This document shows positions 46,658 to 58,396 of a DNA stretch of 64,000 bases, piece by piece. The notes beneath the pieces are model-generated. The model was given only the letters and a program-made list of their open reading frames with translations, was not told the DNA's origin and ran no database searches. The position numbers and the translations under genes are program-made. The DNA comes from Siphonodentalium dalli (taxonomy: Eukaryota; Mollusca; Scaphopoda; Gadilida; Siphonodentaliidae), in NCBI GenBank assembly GCA_032622095.1, contig CP136069.1, positions 6,586,036-6,650,035 of the forward strand, given 5' to 3'. How positions within the stretch are numbered: position 1 is the stretch's first letter; every line of letters starts with the position of its first letter.

Positions 46658-46771
46658 TGATAGGTTGTTTCCACATATCAGTCCAATTATACCCGTATGT
46701 AATTCTTTATGGTTTATTGCGACTTCATTTGATTCGAATACATAATCACATTCATTACATTTATTCGCCAT
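46658..46771 (-). CDS. Zinc-finger / PolB N-terminal-like protein, exon 1
   Basis: ATG at 46,771 opens MANKCNECDYVFESNEVAIN, another C2H2 finger (CNECDYVF...H...H). After 38 codons comes the strong donor GTAAGTATG in phase 0, matching the phase-0 acceptor of exon 2 across a 123-bp intron. The finger spacing then continues regularly. Intron presence is notable for a gene of a DNA transposon/virus-like element. No separate promoter was recognised. Confidence 0.6.
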
Positions 46772-47865
46772 CTGAAATATTGTAGCCCTCCGACAGAACT
46801 AATGCTATTTGCTGAATATTCACAGTCCCAACCTCCCTTGATATAATCGTTGACTCGATCAATAACTTATTTCTCACCCGAAACATTTTCAATGACCCGA
46901 TTCATTTTTTGTATACTCTATCAATGACATCCATAAACCTATCAATGATAATACTTTTCCATTGAAAATTAGACCTCCCGCTAATAAATCACTGACCCGA
47001 TCTTATTCGAAACATTTTTAATGGCCCGATTCATTCTTGTATACTCTATCAATTACATCCTTCAGTTCCATAAATTAGACCTCCCGCTACATTATACACT
47101 AACCCATTCAAAAGCTTATCAATACAGTCATTAAATTCAATGACCCGATTCATTATTGTATCTATGACATATTTTCCCTTTAAATCCATTGTGGAGCTTC
47201 ATCAATAACAGGTATTTAAATTCAATTGTTTTCCCTTAAAATCCATTGCCTACCTTTAAATATAAACACGCCTTAACAACACAACATAGCAACGTGTGAT
47301 GTAAACATTGGTTGCACGGTTGCACCTAGCTTCGGGTAGCCACAGCTCTATATATACTACTAATATTTACCGTGACCATGTAAGCCAGCGCATACTCTTA
47401 TATATGCGAGGCTCCCTATGGGAGACTCACATACAATGTATATATATATATGGGATATATTAGATGCCTCTTATAAATAGTCTCATTTATGTACACGCAT
47501 ATATGACAATGCACTGACACGATATGTGATGCTGCATCTACCGCCATGGAAGGGTTAATACTGAACAGATATCCGGTTATGGTGAGACACCGTCATTGAC
47601 ATGTGACTGTTCAAACTTGATCTGGAATTAACGCAGAGTCTGAAAATGTGTATAAACACTTACGAACACTCCAATCTAGTGCATTTCATCGATGGTGCTG
47701 AATATAATAAGACCTGAATAAATCTTACTGTGCTTTTAAAAGTCATTGCCACTCATTTTGACATATTTGGTGACCCGAAACGCCACTGTACTTTAAATAG
47801 TCTCCATTAGTCCGCATTCAAAGTGTCATAACATAGTCAACTGTCGAAATGATCAAAATGAAAAT
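46772..47865. other. No gene recognised; short degenerate repeats
   Basis: Copies of ATGACCCGATTCATT with CATCAATAAC/TATACTCTATCAAT recur at 46,895-47,160. At 47,385-47,445, ACTCTTATATATGCGAGG and the nearby inverse GGAGACTCACATA resemble the palindromic interior of the piggyBac-type MITE at 58,397, so this may be a diverged copy. Nothing else. Confidence 0.5.
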
Positions 47866-47920
47866 GTGTTCACATGTACATTGTCATATATTATAGTGCG
47901 CGACAAGGACATCAACAACA

Positions 47921-48031
47921 ATGCAGACCACAACAACACTAACGACAACTGCAGCGGCACCACCCCCATCGCCGACAACAACAACAACTACCACAAAGTC
48001 AACGACGACGACAACTCCAACAACAACAACA

Positions 48032-48075
<44 letters not shown>

Positions 48076-48130
48076 TGCGACGACAACTACCACCACCACA
48101 ACGACGACGACAACTCCAATAACAACAACA

Positions 48131-48172
<42 letters not shown>

Positions 48173-48285
48173 GCGACGACAACTACAGCAGCATCAATAA
48201 TACCTACTGCTACCACACATATTACGACTACAACAGCAACAACAACTGTCACTATAACAACTACTACTACGACAACATCAAAATA
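47921..48285 (+). repeat. ACN trinucleotide microsatellite (Thr-codon tract)
   Basis: A compound ACA/ACG/ACC/ACT repeat keeps a 135-codon plus-strand frame that is nearly all threonine with scattered Pro, Ala, Ile and Lys. It contains two copies of a block ACGACGACAACTCCAA(T/C). The opposite strand reads poly-Val. It resembles a mucin linker, and it lies on the strand of the VWD and FN3 exons. However, the AATGCAG upstream has no pyrimidine tract and the downstream GTATAA gives a phase that does not match the FN3 exon. It is annotated as microsatellite. Confidence 0.85.
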
Positions 48286-48512
48286 TGGTATAATAAACAT
48301 AATATATAGTGTTTTAAGACTATACTGAAATTGTGTCATTCGTGAACGAGACAATAGCTCCTCACGAATCACATAATATTTGGTAGTCACCGCTCAAGAA
48401 ACTCTGGATATGCCTACAGTCAGGTTGTTCTGGGTTTATATGCACTTTTATGGCTACGAAGCACGACATTATATAATTTGTTTCACCGGTCCGGTTTCGG
48501 GGATCCAAGTAT

Positions 48513-49068
48513 GTCCATACATACATTAACACATTTATAATGATTCATACATTAACACATTTATAATGATTCATACATTAACACATTTATACTCCTTCAT
48601 ACATTAACACATTTATACTCCTTCATACAATAACACATTTATACTCCATCATATATTAACATATTTATAATGCTTCATATACTAACACATTTGTACTCCT
48701 TCATACATTAACACATTTATACTCCTTCGTATATTAACACATTTATAATGCTTTATATATTTATAATGCTTCATATATTAACACATTTATAATGCTTCAT
48801 ATATTAACACATCTATACTCCTTCATACATTAACACATTTATACTCCTTCATACATTAACACATTTATACTCCTTCATACATTAACACATTTATAATGCT
48901 TCATATATTAACACATTTATAATGCTTCATATATTAACACATTTATAATGCTTCATAAATTAACACATTTATAATGCTTCATACATTAACACATTTATAA
49001 TGCTTCATATATTAACACATCTATAAGGCTTCATATATTAACACAATTTATACTCCTTCATACATTAA
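48513..49068 (+). repeat. 26-bp satellite, about 21 copies
   Basis: The unit is TTCATACATTAACACATTTA plus TA(C/A)T(C/G)C. Two main variants (TATACTCC and TATAATGC endings, often with CATACATT versus CATATATT) alternate in short blocks. This suggests higher-order growth by unequal exchange. Confidence 0.93.
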
Positions 49069-50009
49069 CGTCACCACTGATAACGATATAAAGAAAGCCA
49101 GCAAACGGTGCAAAGAATTTGTACGAATTTAGCTTTGGTGTATATAACCTTGGAAATGTGTTATATATCTCAGGTCATGTTGTACCGATTGGCCTGAAAT
49201 GTTGCATGTCGTATTCTAAGATGTGCCGCAGGACATGGTCAAAGTGTGGGCGCAATGATAGATAATTTTATACTGCTGACATGCGGATGTTTTATGTTTT
49301 TGTATGTAGCCATGTACGGGACTGCTGGTAAATGCTTATTGATTTGAATATTGACTAGAAGAAATACTGAGAAAGTATAAGACCTTAATGGCCACTGCCT
49401 GACATACATGTGATAGTATTGAAAGTGGAATATAGGCTCAATCGTGCATGTTTCATTGAATATATGCCTAGGGAAAAACTCGCTAGTTCGTTGCTACTAT
49501 AACCTTGATTCGGGGATATACAATTTTCAACAAATATTTGTCAAGAAATTATCATATGCCAGGCCATATAGAATTGAATAAATTAAAAAAATCAAGTCAC
49601 TTGCTCGCGTGCTACCACTGTAACCACGTTTTGGGGCTATACAGCAATTTTCAACAATTTTTTGTCAGAATTAAATTCCATGTAGCATGTTTCTTTGCCG
49701 TGCACATGACCAATTTTGAGGACTGAATAATAATAATGGTGACTATATAGCGCTTATATACCACAGAAGCGACCCTAAGTTCTTCACAATATTGAGTAAT
49801 GCCGAGTGTTAAAATTATGCCTGCTGCCATTTTACAGCTGCTTCACCAGTCCCTGTGTATCTAGGTATGAAGTACATGTGACTTTGCACAACTTGTTGTG
49901 AGATATGAACAGAGTACAACACGACAGCCTCACATTGTTAATATCCCAACAAGCTAACACTAATGTTGTGAGAACTTAATATTTAGTCCACAATCACTTG
50001 CATAGCCAT
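49069..50009. other. Non-coding, no gene recognised
   Basis: A diverged duplication (GGGGATATACAATTTTCAAC near 49,513 and GGGGCTATACAGCAATTTTC near 49,634) is visible. AT-rich otherwise. Confidence 0.5.
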
Positions 50010-50012
50010 ATA

Positions 50013-50897
50013 TAGCGTTTCCAGCGTTTCCATCGTCTCAGAAAAAAAAAAATAAAATAAAATAAAAATATGTAGTGTAACCACTGTCCCAGCTTGTTTC
50101 GTGATGTTTCCACTGAATCAACTTGAAATAAAATTGCTCCAGAGTCTTAATATTGTTAAGGAATGGTTTGTTTCCTCTGTTTCCAGTGTTTCCATCGTCT
50201 CAGAAAAAAATAAAAAAATAAAAAAAAATAAAAATATATAGTGTAACCACTGTCCCAGTTTGTTTCGCGATGTTTCCACTGAATCAACTTGAAATAAAAT
50301 TGCTCCCGAGACTTAATATTGTTAGGGAACGGTTTGTTTCGTCTGTTTCCAGTGTTTCCATCGTCTCAGAAAAAAATAAAAAATAAAATAAAAATATATA
50401 GTGTAACCACTGTCCCAGTTTGTTTCGTGATGTTTCCACTGAATCAACTTGAAACAAAATTGCTTCCGAGTCTTATTATTGTCAGAGAATGGTTTGTTTC
50501 CTCTGTTTACAGCGTTTCCATCGTCTCAGAAAGAAAAAATATATATATATAGTGTAACCACTGTCCCAGCTTGTTTCGTGATGTTTCCACTGAATCAACT
50601 TGAAATAAAATTGTTCCCGAGTCTTAATATTGTTAAGGAATTGTTTGTTTCCTCTGTTTCCAGTGTTTCCATCGTCTCAGAAAAAAATTTAAAATAAAAT
50701 AAAAATATATAGTGTAACCTCTGTCCCAGTTTGTTTCGTGATGTTTCCACTGAATCAACTTGAAATAAAATTTCTCCCGAGTCTTATTATTGTTAAGGAA
50801 TGGTTTGTTTCCTCTGTTTCCAGTGTTTCCATCGTCTCAGAAAAAAATAAAAAATAAATAAAATAAAAATATAGTGTAACCACTGTCCCAGTTTGGA
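50013..50897 (+). repeat. ~160-bp tandem repeat, six copies
   Basis: The landmark CCATCGTCTCAGAAA recurs at about 50,029, 50,190, 50,358, 50,518, 50,667 and 50,837. Each is followed by an A-rich tract of variable length, AGTGTAACCACTGTCCCAG, TTTCGTGATGTTTCCACTGA and GTCTTAATATTGTTA. Spacing varies (148-170) mainly because of the A-rich tract. Confidence 0.92.
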
Positions 50898-50939
50898 GCA
50901 CAGATCCATCAGTTTGCAAGAAGATATGTATATCTCAAA

Positions 50940-51706
50940 TCACTTACTCGTATTTAAATTCGCGCATTACTATTTTTCGCGCACCCGTCGGTGCGCGAAT
51001 TTAAAACTGGGCGAAAAATAGTACGATTCCTGAGTTTAGACCAAACCACAGGGAAACAAGAGGGCTATATGTCAACGAATACATATATACATTGCGGAAG
51101 GTTGTGCCGAATATTAGGCTTGTAGGACTATAATTTACATGCGGACAACCACGTAAACCATTAATGATATGTACATATATGTACAGATCATGATAACATC
51201 ATTGGTGTTGAAATACTTGTAAGAAAGACACATATTGCAGGCTGAAGATGCACGAAAGCACGTCGCCCTATTCACAACGCTGGCGTGACACAGTGACCAA
51301 ACAGTCTGAGTTAGTTAATGTCAACACAACCCACTGCCAAGTTTTGATTTTTACTTATGAAAGTTTTCTATACGTGGTTGCGTTTTACTTCTTTGAGTTC
51401 ATTTAAATTATTTGAATAACTATTTCAATATCAGAATAATTATTTGAGCGTATAAACACACCAGTCTTCACAACACATTGATGATGCAGTTATGTTAATG
51501 TATGCACGATGTAAAGCCGCCGTGATGGTGTTTAATATGCACACATATCTTCATTGGCGATTAAGATCTGAAACTGTCATCAAATCCATTTACAAAAATA
51601 TTTTTGTCAGTTTTGAATTCGCGCAGCTATCTGCCCGAATTCAAAGTGCGCGAATTCAAAACTGAGCAAAAAATAGTACTGCGCGAATTTAAATACGAGT
51701 AAGGTA
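50940..51706. mobile_element. Long-TIR non-autonomous element (~767 bp)
   Basis: The left end CTTACTCGTATTTAAATTCG (with CGCATTACTATTTTT following) is inverted at the right end. The right end reads AAAAAATAGTACTGCGCG then AATTTAAATACGAGTAAG to 51,704. Inner GCGCGAATT...GAATTCGCGC palindromes sit just inside each end. The interior is AT-rich with no gene. A diverged end occurs at 10,400-10,447. No clear target duplication. Confidence 0.8.
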
Positions 51707-51889
51707 GACTGATACATATACTTTTAATGCTTTCTTCTACATATCTGTTTTGCTAGCTCTATATGAATTGATTGCCCGGATTCAGTCCCATATAAATATG
51801 ACATAAATATCAAATAAGATATAATTGTTCAAATGACTTAATTCGGTCACTATTTGTCTAGGTTGTGAAATTTGAACGCCGTAAACTCC

Positions 51890-53302
51890 TCAGAACGAAT
51901 TATGGAGATGACTGTATATAACTTTGGTTATCGGCGACTATAACATTATTATCAATGTTAGTGACTTGTTATTTGATTCCTCGTATCATTGAAACAGAAT
52001 GTGCATGAATTTTGTGGATTCGGTGCCACTCCTCTCCCTATTCATGACTCCAACGGCGCTATTTTTGACATATTCAAACCACGTCCATTAGAATCCTAAT
52101 ATAATGGAAATAATTTTGTATAATTGTGTTGGCAATTGGCAACTAAACAAATTCGTATCATATGTATTGCCCCTCCCCACCTCTCACACAAAGGGCACCA
52201 ATTTGAATTGTTTTATTTGGCCCCTCTCCCCTCCGTGCACCCCTGACTCGAACAGCGCCATATCATGGAGATGATTATGTATAAGTTTGGAGGAAATCGG
52301 CGAATAATATTTCATCATTTTTGCTGCCCCTTCACTTTTCTGCCCCTGACCCCAACAGCGTCACATTATAAAATGTTTACCCACACCATTATCGTCTTCG
52401 AAAAACAGTTATCCTTGTTAGACACATTTTTGGTGCAATTTAGATATATCCCTGTGAAGTTCAATAGAATCGACAAATAATGTGCAAATAGTTTCATATT
52501 GGATCATTTGATTCTGAAATAAGCAGATTATGGACTACTCTCCGTTATTCTGTTTTATGGTGCAGGCCACGGTGAAAACATATTTTAAAGAGCGTACACC
52601 CGATAAGTCGTGATTTGGTTCATTATGGCATTGTCCGCACAAAATGAACCTATAATAAAGTCATTATGTTTCGATAATGTGAATAGAAAAACGTTCTCAT
52701 GTTCAGTTCATGTTCAGTTCATATTATCGACATAACACTACTTATATTATATGTCGATAATGTGCGGTTGTTCGAGAGAAACGGCTGTGAAGTTATATAG
52801 AACACTGACAGACATTCGCAAATATAGGTACTACATTTGGTGTCTTCAGCCCACACGATTTGATTCCTCGTATCAATGGAGAAGAACGTATACGAATTTG
52901 GTGGAAATTGGCACTAAACAGACCCATTTTTAATATTATTAAACCACATAATTAGAATCCTGATATGGTGATGATTATATATAAGTCTGGTGGTAATCGG
53001 CGACTAAACAAAATCGTATCAAATTTAGTCCCCCCCCCCCCCCCCCCCCCCACCATTTCACACCCACCGGCACCAATTTGGCGTCTTTAAATCACACGAT
53101 TAAATTCCTCGTATCACGGAGAAGAATGTGTCAATCTGGTGGCAATCGGCGCTCAAATTGCTTTGGATCAATTTTGGTGCCTCGTCTCTATTTCAGTGCA
53201 GCTCTGACCCGAAAGACGTCCGCTTTAAGCCACACCATTATTATTCTGCTATCATGAATATGGTTATGTATGAGTTTGGTGGTAATCGGCGACTGAAAAC
53301 AT
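51890..53302 (+). repeat. Degenerate ~140/280-bp repeat, left of the LINE
   Basis: Recurring blocks: ATCATGGAGATGATTATGTA, GGTGGTAATCGGCGACTAAA, CAAATTCGTATCA, CCCC runs, and GGCACCAATTTGG...TCTTTAAATCACACGATT. GCGACTAAAC or GCGACTGAA is at about 52,140, 52,997 and 53,288. The interruption by the LINE at 53,316-57,799 is clean, and the family resumes at 57,813. A poly-C run lies at 53,031-53,050. Confidence 0.75.
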
Positions 53303-53815
53303 TCTTATACAATTTTTTTTTTTTTTTTTTTTTAAATTTTTTATTGGTGAAGTAGATATAACAACAACAAAAATGAGACAGACATACATACACACAAGCA
53401 TTATATTAACGATACAGTGATACATATTATATTCTTGCACTCACTTTTGCACGCTCCCAAGTGAATTTCACTCGGGCTATACTTTCTCACTGGCGACATT
53501 AATACAATCATGCTTGAATCATATAGTTGTTTTTGGTGTAGTTATTGTAAAGCGATAAATAGTTTGTTTTTCCGTTGGCTATTGGGCGACACAACGTTTG
53601 TGCATTTAATGACGCGTGTCAGCTATACAGTTATATAAAGAGTAAAGTTAGGCGCAGATAAATTCTTGCCGGCTTTTTGATGATCAAGTTAGGAAAAGAT
53701 TAATGTAAATTTGAGAGATAGCTCGGGTTCCAGGCTCTATGTATATAATTATATTAATCGGGGTGTATACATGTATATACATATAAATTTGGTTTTGTTG
53801 TGGAATATCAGCAAG

Positions 53816-55545
53816 TCAATCGGTGTTGTCATTAATAATATTTTCTAAGGGTAGCCATCGATTTTTAAACTCTTGATATCGCATGTTGCTTCTGGATGTG
53901 TATTTATCGCATTCATATTTGAATTTTAATTCAGCGAGAAATGCCTTTATTGAAAGTTGGATCGGGTCAAATTTAGTCCTATAGATATATTGCTTTAGCA
54001 CAAGTAGGAAGTAATTTATGATAGAATTCACTTGGCAATGATTAACGCCAAAAAGCATACTTGGTTTGGTTATGTGTATAGACACTTCATTAATTTTCAA
54101 CCAAGACTGAATTTCGGTTATAAACCGATTTGTATATGGGCAGTCCCAGAAAATGTGAGAAATGTTCTCTTGAGTATTTTCGCATTGCTTACATAGATCG
54201 TCAGCTCTTATGCCTGCTATCTTCAGAAATTTGTTCGTCGATAGGATTCTCGTATTAATTCTAAATTGGAGCCATTGGAGTTTTGTGTCAGGCGTGGTTG
54301 TGAATGGATTGCGAAATATATTGTCCCATGATTGGGAGTCGTCTTTTATTTCCGAATTCCATTTTTTACATGAGTTTGGCACCCGTTTCCCCATTGACAG
54401 GGTTCGATGAAAGAGTTGACCGCCTTTCTTGTCCCTTAATAACGGGATCAAAGTTTTGGGTAAGAACGGAGAGGGTAATCGTAGGAGGGGCTGATTTCGA
54501 GAGTTTGAAAGGCTATATATTTGGCGTTTTAGGCTAGCTATAATAACGAAGTTAGTAGAAATATTGAATGTAGCCTTAAGGGAGTCATGGGTGTGAAATT
54601 CTCCATTTGCTTGGAACAGATCGTTTATAAAATATATGCCTGCATTTCTCCACGAATTAAAGTTAATTGGGTTTCCTTCCATTCTGATGTTAGAATTATT
54701 CCATATGGTCTCTGACATGATATTACCATTTTTATCATATATGCTTATAAATTTGCACCAAGAGCTGAGAACATCCCTCCAAAATGGGTTAGAAATTTTT
54801 GAAGTTTGTTTTGACAGGAACTTAGCATCATATGTTAGGTACAGGGGGTCGTTGATAATGGGGGTGTCTTTTAGGAGAGGTGCCCAATTTGATTGTTTAC
54901 ATATCAGACGTCTCAGCCATGTGATTTTCATTGCGTCGTTAAAATGTTCCAAGTTGATCATTTTCAGTCCTCCTAGGGAGTAATCGAGACATAACTGCTT
55001 CCTTTGTACTCTGTCTCGTTTAGAGTTCCAGATAAACTGGAATAAAATTGTGTTTAACTTCTTAACGAAAGCATCGTCTGGATTGGGGAGAGACATGAAT
55101 ATGTGGGTTAGCTTTGGAAGAATAAGTGTCTTAATGACAGTTATTCTTCCAATTGGGGTTAATAGCCTGTGGCTCCATATCTTGGTTAGTCGTTCTATTT
55201 CGTCCAATTTACAGGAGTAGTTTGTCATCATCTTTCGAAGATCAGTGTCGAAATTAATGCCCAGAAAGTTGAAAGTGTTTGAGTAGGATAATTTTAAATC
55301 ATGGCACATGGTTGATTCACAGTTTGCTCTTGATCCTATCCATGCCGCCTGACATTTCTCCGGGTTAATACGCAGTCCCGAAACCCGAGCATATAGGTCA
55401 AGTATTGAGTAGGCCTCACGAATGCTACTTTCATTGCCATCAAGTATAAACGTTGTGTCGTCCGCGTATTGTGATATTTTATACTCTGAACCACCGAGGA
55501 CTATTCCTTTAATTTTATCATTTTGTCTCTGCGCAGAGGAGAAAA
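53816..55545 (-). pseudogene. LINE ORF2, second part: RT catalytic core and C-terminus
   Basis: It opens with RQNDKIKGIVLGGSEYKISQ and the catalytic YADDTTFILDG, both aspartates intact. The thumb region follows (GLRINPEKCQAAWIGS, NFLGINFDTD, RLLTPIGRITVIKTLILPKL, FIWNSKRDRVQRKQLCLDYS, GGLKMIN). A C-terminal zinc motif LCKQCENTQENISHIFWDC, typical of L1/Tx1 ORF2, lies near residue 490. It ends at a stop at 53,816. Apart from the single frameshift at its start the frame is undamaged, so the copy is young. Confidence 0.92.
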
Positions 55546-57590
55546 ATATATGGGGATATGGGATCACCTTGTCGACAGCCACGCCCTAATTTAAAACTTT
55601 GTGATATGTGACCATTAATCAGGATGGACGAACTAGCGTCTTGATATAGAGTTGTCATCCACTTTTTTATGGAATCACCAAATTTGAAAAAATTGAGGCA
55701 TTTATGTATGAAGGACCATGACACTGAGTCAAATGCTTTTTCGAAGTCTACTAGGAGCAGGACTCCAGGCTTATCGTGTGCTTTCGCTTGATGCATTATG
55801 TCATATAAGAGCCTTGTGTTATCTCCAATGTATCTGTCAGCTAGAAATCCTGTTTGGTCAGAATTAATTATATACGGGAGGACGCGTTTAAGTCTATATG
55901 CGATGCACGAGGAGGCGAGTTTATATGTTGTGTTCAAAAGGGAGATGGGTCGCCAGTTTTTTAATAATTGACGGTTTTTGCCCTTCTTTGGAATGAGTGT
56001 TATAATACCCTGTTTTTGTGTGATCGATAATTCTTCGATTGAAAATGATTCGTTAAGTGAGTCTGTCACAAAGGGCCCCAGATCAGACCAGAAAAATTTG
56101 AAGAATTCATATGTGTAACCAGATGGTCCCGGGCATTTGCAGTTTTTCGATTGTTTTAATGCATGTGTCAATTCTTGTAAAGTTAGCGGACCCTCAATGC
56201 TCGATGCTTGAGAAGGCGTTAGTTTGGGGGTTTCAGAATTTTTTAACATTCGATTTAGATCTTGATCGTCAGTTTTTTTATGTGAATAGAGAGTTTGGTA
56301 GAAATTTCGAGCTTCCGACATGATGCTGTCTTGTGTTGTCAAATTATTACCGTTCTTATCCGTCAAACTGGTCAGGGTTTTAGAAATATAATTACGTTTC
56401 TCTAAATTCAGAAAATATTTTGTGGGTTTTTCTCCTTCCTCGACCCATTTCGCTCGGGATCTAATCATAGCACCACGATTGCTCTCTCTTCGTATTTTTT
56501 CTAATTCAGATTCAGTTTTTTCCATGTCTTCCATGAGCTTCTGTTTACATTTAAGACTTACTGATGGGTTGTCCAGGTTAATTGATATGATGTTTTTCAT
56601 TTCAGAGAGGAGTTGTTCTCTTTTAAGACGTTCTCGTTTACGGTTCGCACAGAACTTTATAGTTTCTCCTCTAATGTCTAACAAGATGGCATCTAAAAGA
56701 AGTCTCTTGTTGATATTACATGAAGCTTTATGTTCACCGCCATCTTCTACACATGAGTAGCCATAGCGAACTTTATTTTCTTCTATGAGTCTTTTAACTA
56801 AGTCGCAATATTCCTTGCTATGTAAAATAGAGTTATTGAACTTCCAAAACCCATGACCAGTTTTCATGTTGCTAACGGTTATTTGACAGGAGATAATTGA
56901 GTGATCGGTTTTATAACCCGGTATTATCGCGGGTTCCGTGTTTGATAAATTGAGGAGTTCCGAAGAAACTAAGAAATAATCCAGCCGAGCCATTTTTATT
57001 GGGGACTTTCTTCTCCATGTGAATCGTGTTTCACTGGCATTGTAGATTCTCCAAATGTCGATTAGTTCGAGGCTGTCGATAAGATTTTTGACTTGAATTT
57101 TTGCACGTGGGTTATTTTCTTGTTTATAGTTATAAGTATCAAGATTCTGATTTTGAACAAGATTCCAATCGCCGCACATTATAATCTGGGTATTCCCGAT
57201 TTTGTCGAGAAGTTTTTTCAAGTTAGAGTAGAAGTCAGGGTTATCCTCGTTTGGGCCATACAGATTGACTAGACTTAATCTAAGATTTTCGATAGTGATA
57301 TCCAGTACGATGAAATTTCCACTTGGATCACGCTGGACCTGATGCAGTTTGAAGTCAAAATTATTTTGGAATAAGATAGCTACTCCTCTCGATTGAGAAG
57401 TAAAGGGAGCCATGATAGTTTTGTAGCCCCATTCAGCTTCTATGCATCTTTCCATTGATTTTGTGAAGTGCGTGTCTTGGAGACAGTATATTGAACCATC
57501 TAAAGAACGCAAATGGCGGAACACATCACGACGTTTTTCTGATTGATTCAGTCCACGGCAGTTCAGAGATAATATCTTAATTGTAGTCAT
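55518..57590 (-). pseudogene. LINE ORF2, first part: endonuclease and RT blocks up to the frameshift
   Basis: From ATG at 57,590: MTTIKILSLNCRGLNQSEKR opens an apurinic-type endonuclease (residues about 1-230). Its motifs are CLQDTHF, MCGDWNLVQN, RLDYFLVS and KTDHSII, all with intact catalytic residues. A coiled linker follows, then RT: GPSGYTYEFFK, LIPKKGK, NWRPISLLN, DQTGFLADRYIGDN, LLVDFEKAFDSVSW and CRQGDPISPYIFLLCAE. The frame then hits a stop at 55,518. The downstream RT core continues in another frame. A small deletion just after LLCAE (about 55,530-55,545) removed a few codons plus a non-multiple of three. An upstream in-frame ATG at 57,632 is less likely as the start. Confidence 0.92.
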
Positions 57591-57812
57591 GATATGAATT
57601 GGCGGACGACCACGCCAACGGAAATAATACATTGTATACAGCTAAAAATTCATAATGAGATGCCTTGTATCCAAAAAGAAACACATTGAAGTCGCCACCA
57701 TACACACAACATAAGAGACATACAGAGAGAACATGGAGAAAACAAATAAACAAAACGAAAATAAATAATACATTCATTCCAGTTGACGATTGTGTCATAT
57801 CTTATACAATTT

Positions 57813-58392
57813 AGTGCATCCCCACCCCATCTCTGGTCCAAACAGCACCGGTTTTGCGTCTTTTAATCACATGATTATAGTCCTTGTATCATGGAGAAAA
57901 ATGTGTATCAATTTGATGGAAATCGGAGCTTAAAATGGTTTTTATGAATTTTGGTGACTGAATGAAGTCACTTTTGACCGTTTTAAGACACGCCATTATA
58001 ATTCTGCTATCATGAATATGTTTATGTATGAGTTTGTTGTTAAACGGCGACTGAACAAATTCTTATCAAATTTAGTGCCCCCATCCCATATCTCATCCAA
58101 GCCCCACAAATGTGGCGTCGTTAAATCACTCGATTAGATTCCTTGTATCATTGATAATAATGTGTATCAAGTTGGTGGAAATCGTCGCTAAAATATTTGT
58201 GCAACCCTCTGCCCTTCCGCGAACCCCTGACTCGAACGGTGGCATTTTTGACATTTTAAACCATACCATTAGATTCCTCATATCGTGGAAATAATTATGT
58301 ATATATTAGAAATTGGCGACAATTTTGTTAATGCCCCTACTTTTTCTGTCCCCTGCAAACAGCGTCACTTTAGAAAATTCTAGCCAGTACCA
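57813..58392 (+). repeat. Degenerate ~140/280-bp repeat, right of the LINE
   Basis: This continues the family interrupted by the LINE: TTAGTGC.CCCC, TTTTAATCACATGATTATAG, ATCATGGAGAAAAATGTGTA, GGCGACTGAACAAATTC and CATACCATTAGATTCC blocks. The LINE was therefore inserted into a pre-existing array. Confidence 0.75.
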
Positions 58393-58396
58393 TTAA

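Larger units (their letters stand above)
53316..57799 (-). mobile_element. L1/Tx1-like LINE, 4.5 kb, with 13-bp target duplication
   Basis: TCTTATACAATTT is at 53,303-53,315 and again at 57,800-57,812: a perfect 13-bp target duplication. The poly-A tail appears as the T run at 53,316-53,333, preceded on the minus strand by AATAAA. The element contains ORF2 (two frames, below) with about 210 bases before its ATG. No ORF1 is present, so it is 5'-truncated or belongs to an ORF1-less copy. It inserted into the degenerate 140/280-bp repeat, which continues on both sides. Confidence 0.95.

Noticed and set aside
47921-48328. Mucin-like coding exon
   Set aside because: A simple ACN microsatellite explains it. 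There is no pyrimidine tract at the candidate acceptor, and the exit phase does not match the FN3 exon.
56111-56760. Plus-strand frames inside the LINE
   Set aside because: They are antisense shadows of ORF2.
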